Assembly (NCBI RefSeq): GCF_037645805.1
Contig: NZ_JBBEXE010000003.1
Coordinates: 124,001-188,000 of the forward strand
Length of the DNA: 64,000 nt
Direction: 5' to 3'
Source: Leptobacterium_A meishanense
GTDB taxonomy: Bacteria > Bacteroidota > Bacteroidia > Flavobacteriales > Flavobacteriaceae
The position numbers and the translations under genes were made by a program. Under the pieces are notes generated by a model. It made no database searches, was not told the origin of the DNA, and was given only the letters and a program-made list of their open reading frames with translations. Every line of letters begins with the position of its first letter. Position 1 is the first letter of the stretch. Below, in pieces: positions 15,771 to 24,629 of this stretch.

Positions 15771-18383
15771 TTGGCAACAAAAAGTAAAAAGGAGACCCCT
15801 TTAATGAAGCAATACAATCAGATTAAGGCAAAATACCCTGATGCCTTATTGCTTTTTAGAGTAGGGGATTTTTACGAAACCTTTGGAGAAGATGCCGTGC
15901 GGGCCTCTAAAATATTGGGAATTATCCTTACCCACAGGAACAATGGCGGTGATAAAACCGAATTGGCCGGGTTTCCCCATCATTCCTTGAACACCTACCT
16001 GCCAAAATTGGTAAAAGCAGGGGAGCGGGTAGCCATATGCGATCAATTGGAAGACCCAAAGCTTACCAAAACCATTGTAAAAAGGGGGGTTACTGAATTG
16101 GTGACGCCCGGGGTGGCCTTAAATGACGATATTCTGCAATCCAAAACCAACAACTTTCTATGTGCTGTTCACTTTGGTAAAAAACAATTGGGGGTTGCTT
16201 TTTTAGATGTATCCACCGGTGAGTTTTTAACTTCGCAAGGGAACCGTGAATATATTGACAAGTTGTTGCAGAACTTTGCGCCAAGTGAAGTGTTGGTCAC
16301 TAAAACTAAAAAAACTGATTTTGCAGAATCTTTTGGAAAGGGATACCATGTTTTTTATCTGGAAGATTGGGTATTTCAGGAAGATTATGCGCATGAAACC
16401 CTGACCAATCATTTTAAAACGAGTTCATTAAAAGGGTTTGGCGTTGAAAACCTTGAAGAAGGATTGTTAGCTTCCGGTGCGGTATTGCACTACCTGTCGG
16501 AAACGCAGCACCATCAATTGCATCACATAACAGCTATCCGCAGGATTGCTGAAGAGGCGTACGTTTGGATGGACCGATTTACGATCCGGAACTTAGAGCT
16601 ATACCACGCTACGGTGCCCAATGCAGTTACGTTGTTAGATATAATTGATAAGACCAGATCTCCCATGGGAGGGCGTTTGCTAAAAAGGTGGTTGGCATTA
16701 CCGCTTAAGGACACTGCAAAAATCAATAAACGCCATGAAGTGGTTGCCTATTTAATGAAAGAGCAAACCATTTTAGAAAAAGTACAACATTACATCAAGC
16801 AAATAAGTGATATTGAGCGGTTAATTTCTAAGGTCGCTACTTCAAAAATCAATCCGCGTGAGGTGGTTCTTTTAAAAAATTCGCTTGAGGCCATTGTTCC
16901 TGTAAAAGGGCTTATTTCTTCAGGGAAAAATGTAGCATTGAAGGAACTGGGAGAACAACTTCATGATTGTGAAGCCTTGCGAAACCGAATCAAAACAATG
17001 CTACAGGAAGAGGCTCCCGTACAGTTAGCGAAAGGCAATGTTATTGCCCCTGGATATAGTGAAGAATTGGATGAACTTAGAAGCCTGATGTCTTCCGGGA
17101 AACAGTACCTCGATACCATGCTGGAACGGGAAACTGCCCGAACAGGGATTCCATCCCTAAAAATAGCGTTCAACAATGTTTTTGGGTACTATATTGAAGT
17201 GAGGAACACCCATAAAGAGAAAGTACCGCCAGAGTGGCAACGCAAACAGACACTGGTTAGTGCAGAACGGTACATTACGGAAGAGTTAAAGGAATACGAA
17301 GCAAAAATACTGGGTGCGGAAGAGAAAATTTTGATGCTGGAACAACAATTGTTCTCTGAATTAGTAACATGGATGCATGAACACATTCAATCAGTACAGA
17401 GCAACGCTGCTTTGATAGCACAGTTGGATTGTTTATGCGGATTTGCACAATTGGCGAAAGAACACAATTATGTCCGCCCTGTAATGAACGATTCTTTTGA
17501 TCTGGAAATAAAAAATGGAAGGCATCCCGTTATAGAGAAACAATTGCCCATAGGGGAACCTTACATAGCAAATGATCTGACACTCAACAAGGAAACCCAG
17601 CAAATCATTATGATCACAGGGCCAAATATGAGTGGTAAATCGGCTATTTTACGGCAAACTGCTTTGATTGTCCTCTTGGCTCAGATGGGGAGTTTTGTTC
17701 CTGCCGATGAAGCCCGTATAGGCTATATCGATAAGATATTTACGCGGGTGGGAGCAAGTGATAACATCTCAATGGGCGAATCTACCTTTATGGTAGAAAT
17801 GAACGAAACAGCCTCTATTTTGAACAATATCTCGGAAAGGAGTTTGGTACTTCTTGATGAAATAGGCCGTGGCACAAGTACGTATGATGGTATTTCCATT
17901 GCCTGGGCTATTTCAGAATACCTGCATGAGCACCCTGCAAGGCCAAAAACCTTATTTGCCACGCATTATCATGAATTGAATGAAATGACAGACACTTTCC
18001 CACGCATTAAAAACTTTAATGTCTCCATCAAAGAATTGAAGGATACGGTACTTTTCCTTAGAAAACTAGTTCCCGGGGGAAGCGAGCATAGTTTTGGTAT
18101 CCATGTGGCAAAAATGGCAGGCATGCCACAACAAGTGATCCGGAAAGCCAATAAAATATTGAAAAAACTGGAAAAATCACACTCTAGTGAAGAGCTGTCA
18201 GACAATCTGAATGCAGTTCAGCATGAAATGCAGCTTAGTTTTTTTAATATAGATGACCCACTATTGGAAGAAATTAAAGAAGAAATTTTACAAACCGATA
18301 TTGATACCTTGACACCGGTGGAAGCATTGATGAAACTCAACGAAATAAAGCGGATGTTGACCAAGAAAAAGAAACAGGCGTAG
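15771..18383 (+). CDS. mutS: DNA mismatch repair protein MutS
   Basis: This is an 870-residue MutS1. The mismatch-reading Phe-x-Glu is present as F34-Y-E36 in GDFYETFGEDA. The clamp and lever domains follow. The ATPase has Walker A GPNMSGKS (617-624), Walker B LLDEIGRGTSTYDG and the His-containing FATHYHEL. The start is TTG 15771, since MATKSKKETPLMKQYNQIK aligns with the usual N-terminus; an internal ATG (12 codons later) would remove conserved residues before the mismatch-binding domain. It acts as a dimer that recognises mismatches and recruits MutL, which is not in this window. Confidence 0.97.
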   Translation: MATKSKKETPLMKQYNQIKAKYPDALLLFRVGDFYETFGEDAVRASKILGIILTHRNNGGDKTELAGFPHHSLNTYLPKLVKAGERVAICDQLEDPKLTKTIVKRGVTELVTPGVALNDDILQSKTNNFLCAVHFGKKQLGVAFLDVSTGEFLTSQGNREYIDKLLQNFAPSEVLVTKTKKTDFAESFGKGYHVFYLEDWVFQEDYAHETLTNHFKTSSLKGFGVENLEEGLLASGAVLHYLSETQHHQLHHITAIRRIAEEAYVWMDRFTIRNLELYHATVPNAVTLLDIIDKTRSPMGGRLLKRWLALPLKDTAKINKRHEVVAYLMKEQTILEKVQHYIKQISDIERLISKVATSKINPREVVLLKNSLEAIVPVKGLISSGKNVALKELGEQLHDCEALRNRIKTMLQEEAPVQLAKGNVIAPGYSEELDELRSLMSSGKQYLDTMLERETARTGIPSLKIAFNNVFGYYIEVRNTHKEKVPPEWQRKQTLVSAERYITEELKEYEAKILGAEEKILMLEQQLFSELVTWMHEHIQSVQSNAALIAQLDCLCGFAQLAKEHNYVRPVMNDSFDLEIKNGRHPVIEKQLPIGEPYIANDLTLNKETQQIIMITGPNMSGKSAILRQTALIVLLAQMGSFVPADEARIGYIDKIFTRVGASDNISMGESTFMVEMNETASILNNISERSLVLLDEIGRGTSTYDGISIAWAISEYLHEHPARPKTLFATHYHELNEMTDTFPRIKNFNVSIKELKDTVLFLRKLVPGGSEHSFGIHVAKMAGMPQQVIRKANKILKKLEKSHSSEELSDNLNAVQHEMQLSFFNIDDPLLEEIKEEILQTDIDTLTPVEALMKLNEIKRMLTKKKKQA

Positions 18384-18406
18384 CCCTTGTTTTTTCTATA
18401 AAATCC

Positions 18407-18436
18407 TTTGGTATTTATAGAAATATGTTAAATTTG
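18407..18436 (+). promoter_or_regulatory. Promoter of the tRNA-Gly/tRNA-Leu unit
   Basis: TTTG (18407-18410), 18 nt, then TAAATTTG (18429-18436): a close fit to the Bacteroidota TTTG/TAnnTTTG promoter. It is about 38 nt upstream of the mature tRNA-Gly end. Confidence 0.7.
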
Positions 18437-18474
18437 CATCCGCAATAATGCATTGCACGTTCATATAAATACAC

Positions 18475-18547
18475 GCGAAAATAGCTCAGTTGGTAGAGCG
18501 CAACCTTGCCAAGGTTGAGGTCGCGGGTTCGAATCCCGTTTTTCGCT
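18475..18547 (+). tRNA. tRNA-Gly (GCC)
   Basis: All four arms fold: the acceptor GCGAAAA pairs with TTTTCGC, D-arm GCTC/GAGC, anticodon stem CAACC/GGTTG around TTGCCAA, and T-arm GCGGG/CCCGT around TTCGAAT. The anticodon is GCC, read at 18508-18510. CCA is not encoded. Confidence 0.97.
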
Positions 18548-18577
18548 CTGAAAAATACAATTCCCAAACAATGGAAT

Positions 18578-18663
18578 GCTCGGGTGGTGGAATTGGTAGA
18601 CACGTTGGACTTAAAATCCAATGGGCAGAAATGCCCGTGCGGGTTCAAGTCCCGCCCCGAGTA
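18578..18663 (+). tRNA. tRNA-Leu (TAA)
   Basis: This is an 86-nt class II tRNA with a long variable arm (GGGC AGAAAT GCCC). The acceptor GCTCGGG pairs with CCCGAGT, and the T-arm GCGGG/CCCGC encloses TTCAAGT. The anticodon loop CTTAAAA gives anticodon TAA. It lies 30 nt after tRNA-Gly, in one transcript, and CCA is not encoded. Confidence 0.97.
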
Positions 18664-18666
18664 CTT

Positions 18667-18706
18667 AAAACCTCTTTAAACAATTGTTTAAAGAGGTTTT
18701 TATTTT
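18667..18706 (+). terminator. Terminator of the tRNA unit
   Basis: This perfect 34-nt palindrome has half-site AAAACCTCTTTAAACAA (18667-18683) and is followed by TATTTTTT. It ends the two-tRNA transcript. Confidence 0.9.
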
Positions 18707-18783
18707 TTGGATTTATAAGAAGTTAGGGACAAAGAAACGAATCAAGAAAAGACACTATGAATGTTAGCTTTGTTCTAAATGAA

Positions 18784-19467
18784 TTATGCATTTATAAAAT
18801 TCACAATATTGGCCCAAAGTTCAGTTTGCCATAAGTAATGGGAATAAAAAAGAAAAATGTATATAAAAACACCACTTACCATAGTTACCTTGAAGGTTTT
18901 TTTATACACAATAAGGTCATAAATGAATATAGCCAACATAGGCAAAAACACGATCGAATAATATACAAGGAATGTTCCGCCAACATTAAAATCAAACACA
19001 ATTCTAGATATCCCTGCGCTACTTAATATCATCAGAGAAAAAATCATCAACCTTTTATGAAGTATGGGCTTTTTTCTAAAATAAATCCCGGCAATACCTA
19101 AAAGAAAGACAATTATAAAATGAATAAACCCATCACCAATGGAGGCCATTGATTTATTCAGCATCTCCCCGGCAAGGAAAGTAACAAACAGCCCACTAAC
19201 AAAAGTGGCAAAAAGAACTGCCAATCCTACCCATCCTAACTTGAAATGTAAATTTTTATATTTTTTAGTGTTAAGGAGTGCACTCTGAACTATAAAAAGG
19301 ATTATCCAAAATGAGGTAATCATGCCATGTACCTGCATAAATGTTTTTAATTCCGGTAGTGAAGAACTTCTTAAATAAAATGAGGGAGAGAAGCCTATAA
19401 AGCAAAGTGTAAAAATCCAAATAGGAATAATAAGAAAAAATAGTCTGTCTGATTTTTTAGGTCTCAT
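18784..19467 (-). CDS. Polytopic membrane protein, unknown function
   Basis: This is a protein of about 227 residues with roughly six or seven transmembrane helices. Two histidines lie near membrane ends (MQVHGMITSFW and LHFKLGWVG), reminiscent of small haem-binding or DUF2306-like membrane proteins, but I cannot assign a family firmly. ATG 19467 is chosen. An upstream in-frame TTG lies inside the TATCTTTG promoter box (19486-19493) and cannot be transcribed. The gene stands alone, with its 3' end facing the tRNA terminator. Confidence 0.55.
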   Translation of the reverse strand: MRPKKSDRLFFLIIPIWIFTLCFIGFSPSFYLRSSSLPELKTFMQVHGMITSFWIILFIVQSALLNTKKYKNLHFKLGWVGLAVLFATFVSGLFVTFLAGEMLNKSMASIGDGFIHFIIVFLLGIAGIYFRKKPILHKRLMIFSLMILSSAGISRIVFDFNVGGTFLVYYSIVFLPMLAIFIYDLIVYKKTFKVTMVSGVFIYIFLFYSHYLWQTELWANIVNFINA

Positions 19468-19485
19468 AGCATCAAAATTAGCGGG

Positions 19486-19493
19486 CAAAGATA
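19486..19493 (-). promoter_or_regulatory. -7 box for the 19.4-kb membrane gene
   Basis: The minus strand reads TATCTTTG, a full TAnnTTTG match, 18 nt before the ATG at 19467. It decides the start codon, because the longer in-frame TTG overlaps this box. Confidence 0.65.
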
Positions 19494-19692
19494 TAAAAGA
19501 AGTTAATAATTACCGCTTGGAAAATTGTTCTTGGCAATTAAGGCTAATGGTCTCAATCATGGATAGTTTTGTGGGATTGCACCTAATTTTTCAAATACAC
19601 ACCAATTTGACTTTGAAGGGTTGGAATTACAAGGGTTTTTAAAAACAGGCAAGCATTTGTCTATAGTTATTGTTACAAATAATTACTTTTAG

Positions 19693-19908
19693 TTAATCTA
19701 ATTTTTTTACTACTTTGGCTGAAACCCCGGCAATGATTTTGTTTCTGAGCACATTCTTTGTAACCATTGCTCCTGTTGCAACAACTGAATTGTCATTTGT
19801 GCTATGAGAAGCCGTTAGTAAGGGGTTTTTATACTGCTTTTCACACCTGTTTTTAGCATATAGTTTGTACACCGCATTTGTGTACTGTTGGCAGGAGATC
19901 TTATTTTT
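19693..19908 (-). pseudogene. Remnant of a hexapeptide-repeat acyltransferase
   Basis: On the minus strand an open stretch of about 70 codons ends at 19693. Its last 35 residues read like the C-terminus of a left-handed beta-helix acetyltransferase: NDNSVVATGAMVTKNV, then NKIIAGVSAKVVKKLD. The residues before this do not form hexapeptide repeats, and there is no start codon or upstream coil. The rest of the enzyme is missing. It is best read as the decayed 3' end of a serine- or sugar-acetyltransferase-like gene. It occupies most of the 456-nt gap between the flanking genes. Confidence 0.6.
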
Positions 19909-19923
19909 TCACTTCAACTTCAA

Positions 19924-20265
19924 CTAAGCTTTTCTGACAAATTCGGACTTCAATGCCATAGAACCGACCCCATCGATTTTACAATCAATGTTATGATCAC
20001 CATCTGTCAGACGGATATTTTTTATTTTTGTTCCTGCTTTTATAGGTTTAGGAGCTCCTTTTACAGGAAGGTTTTTAATAATAATTACTGAGTCTCCGTT
20101 GTTCAGCTCATTTCCGTTTGAGTCAAGTACTTTTAAGATATCTTCTTCCATTTTTTCATTAGGGTTCCATTCATTGCCACATTCAGGGCAGGCGTATATT
20201 TCATCCCTTAGTGGATATCCGTATGGGGAGTTGCATTTTAGGCAAGGTTTCATTTCTCCTGACAT
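19924..20265 (-). CDS. PhnA/YjdM-family zinc-ribbon protein
   Basis: This is a 113-residue protein. An N-terminal zinc ribbon has two CxxC knuckles (CLKC and CPEC). A PhnA-type C-terminal domain carries the conserved DSNGNELNNGDSVIIIKNL, VKGAPKPIKAGTKIKNIRL and DCKIDGVGSMALKSEFVRK. The YjdM/PhnA family was named from the Escherichia coli phosphonate region but is not the phosphonoacetate hydrolase, and its function remains unclear. It is monocistronic here. Confidence 0.9.
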   Translation of the reverse strand: MSGEMKPCLKCNSPYGYPLRDEIYACPECGNEWNPNEKMEEDILKVLDSNGNELNNGDSVIIIKNLPVKGAPKPIKAGTKIKNIRLTDGDHNIDCKIDGVGSMALKSEFVRKA

Positions 20266-20597
20266 TTTAATTACAGTTAATTGTTTTTATGTAGTGTCGT
20301 AAGGTGGGCCTCACAGGGGAGCCATTATTTCACCTCATGCGATATAGACATAGTTGATGGCTGTGCCTTTAGTTTATTGTGAGGTGTAATTTAGCAAAAA
20401 CAAATGACAAATATGAGGTGGGTGTACAAAGACCATCTGTGGACATGATTTTGCGTATTCTTTTGTATCATTGCCATCAACTTGATTTTATCAAGAACAA
20501 TATAATAAAATAATGGCTACTACAGATGGAGATAAACCACAACTCTTACTCATAAGAAATAATAAAAATAAACTGCTATTTTCACTAGCTTTGCGGT
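20266..20597. other. Intergenic region with an inverted repeat
   Basis: There is no gene in these 332 nt. ATTTCACCTCA (20327-20337) and TGAGGTGTAAT (20380-20390) are complementary except for one position and could form a stem with a 42-nt loop. A third GAGGTG copy lies about 30 nt further on. The murI promoter box closes the region. Confidence 0.4.
20586..20593 (+). promoter_or_regulatory. -7 box of murI; leaderless start likely
   Basis: TAGCTTTG ends only 4 nt before the murI ATG. With the usual start point about 5-7 nt after the box, the transcript would begin at or within the start codon. Confidence 0.55.
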
Positions 20598-21386
20598 ATG
20601 CAAGACCATCCCATAGGTATTTTTGATTCCGGAATTGGCGGTACTTCCATCTGGAAGGAACTTCACCGTTTGCTTCCCAATGAACCGACTATTTATTTGG
20701 CGGATAGCAAAAATGCTCCCTATGGAGAAAAAAGCCACAAGGAAATCATAGCGTTGAGTGTAAAAAACACGGAGTTTCTGCTTAACAAAAAATGCAAACT
20801 TATTGTGGTGGCCTGTAATACGGCTACTACGAATGCCATCGGTTATTTAAGGAGCACTTATAGTGTCCCTTTTATTGGGATAGAACCGGCCATTAAGCCT
20901 GCAGCACTACAATCGCGCACTAAAAAGGTGGGTATTTTGGCAACCAAAGGGACATTGAGCAGTGCTCTTTTTCATAAAACCAGCAGTCTATATGATGAAG
21001 GGATAGAGATCATACAACAAGAAGGTCATGGGTTGGTAGCACTTATTGAAGCAGGGAAAATAGCCACCGATGAAACACGCAATTTATTGTATGCCTATCT
21101 ACAGCCAATGCTCAATAAGGGGATCGACCATTTAGTATTAGGCTGTACTCATTATCCCTATTTAATTCCAGAGATAAAAAAAATAATACCTCCAGAGATT
21201 AAGATTATTGACTCGGGCGAGGCAGTGGCCAAACAAACAAAAGCTGTACTAGAGGCACTTCAGTTAAACAATATAACGATATCCCCTCCAAAACATCAGT
21301 TTTATAGCAATGCGGATGAAAAAATACTGAACCGTTTTTTGGAAGGCGAACAAGGAGACATAAATATCAGTTACCTCAATTTTTAA
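20598..21386 (+). CDS. murI: Glutamate racemase MurI
   Basis: This 262-residue cofactor-independent racemase makes D-glutamate for peptidoglycan. The substrate loop FDSGIGGTSIWKEL, the first catalytic Cys in VACNTATTNA and the second in LGCTHYPYL are all present. The gene overlaps folA tail to tail by 4 nt at 21383-21386, with no room for a separate terminator. Confidence 0.96.
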   Translation: MQDHPIGIFDSGIGGTSIWKELHRLLPNEPTIYLADSKNAPYGEKSHKEIIALSVKNTEFLLNKKCKLIVVACNTATTNAIGYLRSTYSVPFIGIEPAIKPAALQSRTKKVGILATKGTLSSALFHKTSSLYDEGIEIIQQEGHGLVALIEAGKIATDETRNLLYAYLQPMLNKGIDHLVLGCTHYPYLIPEIKKIIPPEIKIIDSGEAVAKQTKAVLEALQLNNITISPPKHQFYSNADEKILNRFLEGEQGDINISYLNF

Positions 21387-21871
21387 CGGGAGATCCGTTC
21401 GTAGGTCAAATACGTAAAGTCATAATTATGCCGTCTATCCTTAGGATGGTATATTTCCGATACAAGCCTCCATTTATCGGGATCAATTTCAGGGAAAAAA
21501 GTATCAGCTTCAAAGGCAGCATGTACCCTTGTGAGTTCTATTTTATCAGCGTACGGCATTCCCAATTCATAAATTTCCCCACCACCAATAATAAACGGTT
21601 GTGGGTCTGTTCCGGCAGCTTTTAGAGCAGTTTCTATAGAATTGACCACGATACAGCCTTCGGGGTGGTAGTCCTTTTTTCGGGTGATGATGATATGTGT
21701 TCGGTTGGGCAATAGTTTTGGAAAACTTTCAAATGTTTTCCTCCCCATAATAATGGCATGTCCGGTAGTTAATGCTTTAAATCGTTTAAAATCATCGGAC
21801 AGGTGCCATACCAAATCATTATCCTTTCCCAACGCATTGTTTTCTGCAGCAGCAGCAATCATGGTAATCAT
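21383..21871 (-). CDS. folA: Dihydrofolate reductase
   Basis: This is a 162-residue NADPH-dependent reductase of dihydrofolate, which regenerates the folate consumed by ThyA (thyA is at 27.1-28.0 kb). The N-terminal IAAAAENNALGKDNDLVWHL, the active-site Asp in LSDDFKRFK, the NADPH motif IIMGRKTFESFP and the C-terminal GGGEIYELGMPYAD are all present. Its start overlaps the stop of the 2TM gene by 4 nt (ATGA), so both are translated from one operon. Confidence 0.96.
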   Translation of the reverse strand: MITMIAAAAENNALGKDNDLVWHLSDDFKRFKALTTGHAIIMGRKTFESFPKLLPNRTHIIITRKKDYHPEGCIVVNSIETALKAAGTDPQPFIIGGGEIYELGMPYADKIELTRVHAAFEADTFFPEIDPDKWRLVSEIYHPKDRRHNYDFTYLTYERISR

Positions 21872-22260
21872 AACTCAGTATCAGTTTTTGGAGGGTTAGG
21901 TAGGGGGTGTGCTTCTTCGATCTCTTTTTGTATGGCGGCAATTTTTTCTTGCTGTTTTGCTACTAGCTTTTCGCGTTGGGCACGTTCCCAATCGTTGTCT
22001 AAAAACGGATGGGTAATATATACATTCACTACATGCAACAACAAGAAGAACAGCCATAAAAATATAGCCCAAACATACCAATTGTAGGGTTCGCCATAGT
22101 TTAAGAATTTATTCAGGACAATAAAAAAAATACTACCGATCAAAAACAGGATAAAATGATAATACAGCCTTTTTTTTTGGCGAATCCGTTGCTGTGCTTT
22201 TTCTAGGAGCTCATGTTGTTCTAGGCTGATTTTTTCCGGATTGTTGTTTTTAATAGGCAT
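21868..22260 (-). CDS. 2TM domain protein
   Basis: This is a 130-residue protein with two adjacent hydrophobic helices (about 36-54 and 65-83) and the 2TM-family signature RIRQKKRLYYHFILFL ... WYVWAIFLWLFFLLLHVVNVY. A long charged, helical C-terminal tail follows. The family is widespread in Bacteroidota, sometimes fused to histidine kinases, and its function is unknown. It is the promoter-proximal gene of a two-gene unit with folA, linked by an ATGA overlap. It is transcribed divergently from the class V PLP enzyme. Confidence 0.85.
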   Translation of the reverse strand: MPIKNNNPEKISLEQHELLEKAQQRIRQKKRLYYHFILFLIGSIFFIVLNKFLNYGEPYNWYVWAIFLWLFFLLLHVVNVYITHPFLDNDWERAQREKLVAKQQEKIAAIQKEIEEAHPLPNPPKTDTEL

Positions 22261-22308
22261 AGTTTGTTACCTTTAGCTAGACAAATTTACGATTTTTAAT
22301 TAAGAGGA

Positions 22309-23388
22309 ATGGATCAGCATTTTCAGAAAGATTTCCCGGTGATTGGAAATTATACCTATTTAGACACAGCCGCTTCAGGTTTGCTCTATGAGCGTTTGAT
22401 GGAGTGGCGACAGGAACATGATATCGATTTCTTGATAGGGGGTAGTCTGTTCCGGGAAGAACATCATGCGCTACTGGAAAGTATCCGCGGAACGGTTGGT
22501 AAATTTTTTAATTGTTCGAGTGAACGTGTGTCACTAATACCTAATTTCTCATTTGGCTTTACGACACTTTTGAACGGATTGGATAAGAAACAAAAAGTCC
22601 TGCTGTTAAAAAATGACTACCCATCCATTAATTGGCAAGTAGAGGCAGCAGGTTACAAAACTTGCTATGTAACGATTGACGAATGTGTTGAAGAGCGTAT
22701 AAAAATAGCTGTAGAAAAAGAACAACCAGATATACTGGCACTGAGCTTGGTGCAATACATCAACGGTATAAAAATAGATTTAGGTTTTCTAAAAAGTTTA
22801 AAGGAAGCACATCCGGACTTATTGATTGTTGCAGACGGCACGCAGTATTGCGGTACCGAAATTTTTGATTTTGAGGCTTCCGGCATCGATGTTTTGGGAG
22901 CTAGTGGGTATAAGTGGTTGTTAGGAGGGTATGGAAACGGGTTTATGTTTTTTAAAGAAGCTGCCATTAAGAAGATTTATCCGGACTCTTTTGAAAAAGA
23001 GTCTAGAATCACAGATTTTTCAAGCATACAATGTCATTTAATGAACCATTTTGAACCCGGGCATCAGGATACTTTAAATTATGGGAGCTTGCAATTTTCG
23101 CTTAAATACCTATCTGAGATAGGGTTGAAGCCGATTGAAGAACATTTGAAGCACTTGTCGATAACAGCAAAACAAAAACTAGAAGCACTGGGCTTATTGG
23201 AGGAAGCGATAGTTAAACGGGCACACCATAGTACTATTTTCAATATGAAAGGTGATGAAGAATTGTTTAACAGGTTGCGAAATAATGCTATTATTTGCTC
23301 CCAACGCGGCTCCGGTATCCGGGTCAGTTTTCATTTTTACAACACCGAAAAAGACCTTAACAGGCTTTTGTTACAGCTGAGAAAGTAG
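22309..23388 (+). CDS. Class V PLP-dependent enzyme (EgtE/selenocysteine-lyase-like)
   Basis: This is a 359-residue fold-type I PLP enzyme of the class V aminotransferase group. The PLP-binding Lys202 lies in GASGYKWLLGGYGNG. A catalytic Asp/Gln segment (VADGTQYCGTEIFDFEASGIDV) precedes it, as in cysteine desulfurase and isopenicillin N epimerase relatives. The substrate cannot be told from sequence. It lies about 1.2 kb from the egtBD operon, and class V enzymes supply the ergothioneine C-S lyase (EgtE) in other bacteria, so that role is a reasonable inference. It has no partner in its own transcript. Confidence 0.75.
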   Translation: MDQHFQKDFPVIGNYTYLDTAASGLLYERLMEWRQEHDIDFLIGGSLFREEHHALLESIRGTVGKFFNCSSERVSLIPNFSFGFTTLLNGLDKKQKVLLLKNDYPSINWQVEAAGYKTCYVTIDECVEERIKIAVEKEQPDILALSLVQYINGIKIDLGFLKSLKEAHPDLLIVADGTQYCGTEIFDFEASGIDVLGASGYKWLLGGYGNGFMFFKEAAIKKIYPDSFEKESRITDFSSIQCHLMNHFEPGHQDTLNYGSLQFSLKYLSEIGLKPIEEHLKHLSITAKQKLEALGLLEEAIVKRAHHSTIFNMKGDEELFNRLRNNAIICSQRGSGIRVSFHFYNTEKDLNRLLLQLRK

Positions 23389-23554
23389 TTGGACGCCTTG
23401 TGAATATGAAATTTTAATCCCTTTATTTTTGTCAAAAACAAATTTTGGTTAAGCCCATTTTATCAATTTGCTAATTCTTACAGCAGCTATTGGTTGCCAT
23501 TGTTTTTATGCTTTTTTTTTGTTTGAAAATAAACAATAACCAATTTTAATTGAT

Positions 23555-23851
23555 ATGGCAATTCAGAAACAATATTTAAAGACAAAGCCGGTTTGTAAGG
23601 TAACATTTACTGTTCTGGCAAAAGAGGCAGAATCAGTAACTGTGGTGGGTGACTTTAACGGATGGAACCCAAAAGAAAGTACCCTTAAAAAATTAAAAAA
23701 TGGAACTTTTAAAGGTACTTTTGACTTTAAAAAAGACAATGCCTATGAGTTCCGGTACATCATAGACGGGACTTATGCCAATGAAGAACAGGCATACCGT
23801 TTTCAATGGAACGATTATGCAGGTGCTGAAAACGCAGTACTAGAGGTATAG
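23555..23851 (+). CDS. Stand-alone CBM48/early-set domain protein
   Basis: This is a 98-residue protein consisting only of an immunoglobulin-like early-set domain of the CBM48/AMPK-beta glycogen-binding type. It has VTVVGDFNGWNPKES followed by KNGTFKGTFDFKKDNAYEFR and an RYIIDGTY strand. No catalytic domain is attached, although in most bacteria this module precedes a branching enzyme or isoamylase. A regulatory or polysaccharide-binding role is possible. It ends 1 nt before the stop codon of the convergent unknown gene. Confidence 0.88.
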   Translation: MAIQKQYLKTKPVCKVTFTVLAKEAESVTVVGDFNGWNPKESTLKKLKNGTFKGTFDFKKDNAYEFRYIIDGTYANEEQAYRFQWNDYAGAENAVLEV

Positions 23852-23852
23852 C

Positions 23853-24629
23853 TTAAAGTAGTTCGGATAACAAGTAGCTTGCTCCTTGATAGAAACTTTC
23901 TACGGCTTTTAAGTCAAAGAGTTCATCTGCGCGGAGCAGGGCACCTTTCCAATCGCCGGTTGCCCATTTGCCGTTTGCTAGTGGGGGCAGTTGCTTGTAA
24001 TCAATAGTATCGTTGCCCCAGGCATAGGTATAAAAATAAGGAACATTGCTAACGCTGTCAGCTATAGCATAGCCAAGGCCCAAACCCTTGGAGAGTGTTT
24101 GGTCGTCACTTAAATCAATCAACATTCCGGTATCAAAATGATGTGGCCATACGCGTATTTCGGTTGGATAGGCGTATGCTTTTGCTAGCTTTTCTAATGC
24201 CTTTTGAGCAATGGTGCGATGCTGTATAAGCTGTTGGATAGATGCCATTGTTTCATCATCCATTATAGAGAAGTTGCTAAAACTAGTGTCTAGGCTAAAC
24301 CCTAATTCATAATTAAACTTGTTGCTATCCAATGAAAGGATTTCTAGGTTTTTTCTGATCCAAGAATCGATTGCTGCTCTTGACATTCCAGACAATGTTG
24401 TTTGGGCAACGGTAGTTTCTTCCTTAATGATTTTAAGAGTGACGTTAGGATATGATAACTCCAAATGAACTCCATCAACACTTCTGGAAACCATCGCTTT
24501 TTTTACAACAGACCAACCAATGTTTGACTGGCTGTCATCGTCTTCCTTTTGTAGATAGCTATTACTAAAAGCAGCTAAAAACTGCGCAAGGTGGTGTAAT
24601 GTATTTTGAGTTTGATTGATAAGTTTCAT
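23853..24629 (-). CDS. Unknown protein in the egt operon, DUF5996-like features
   Basis: This is a 258-residue protein of unknown function, the last gene of the egtB-egtD-DUF427 unit. ATG 24629 is chosen: it overlaps the DUF427 stop codon (TAATG), while the longer frame starts inside DUF427. An N-terminal helical half is followed by a conserved-looking core RVWPHHFDTGML and LGYAIADSVSNVPYFYTYAW, resembling the C-terminal part of DUF5996-type proteins. I could not confirm that. No signal peptide or membrane helix is visible, so it is probably cytoplasmic. Its position suggests a link to ergothioneine-type metabolism (inference). Confidence 0.6.
   Translation of the reverse strand: MKLINQTQNTLHHLAQFLAAFSNSYLQKEDDDSQSNIGWSVVKKAMVSRSVDGVHLELSYPNVTLKIIKEETTVAQTTLSGMSRAAIDSWIRKNLEILSLDSNKFNYELGFSLDTSFSNFSIMDDETMASIQQLIQHRTIAQKALEKLAKAYAYPTEIRVWPHHFDTGMLIDLSDDQTLSKGLGLGYAIADSVSNVPYFYTYAWGNDTIDYKQLPPLANGKWATGDWKGALLRADELFDLKAVESFYQGASYLLSELL

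Noticed and set aside
23480..23550. A possible stem between ATTGGTT and AACCAAT in the leader of the CBM48 gene
   Set aside because: The pairing needs a 3-nt bulge and sits in AT-rich sequence where such matches are common.
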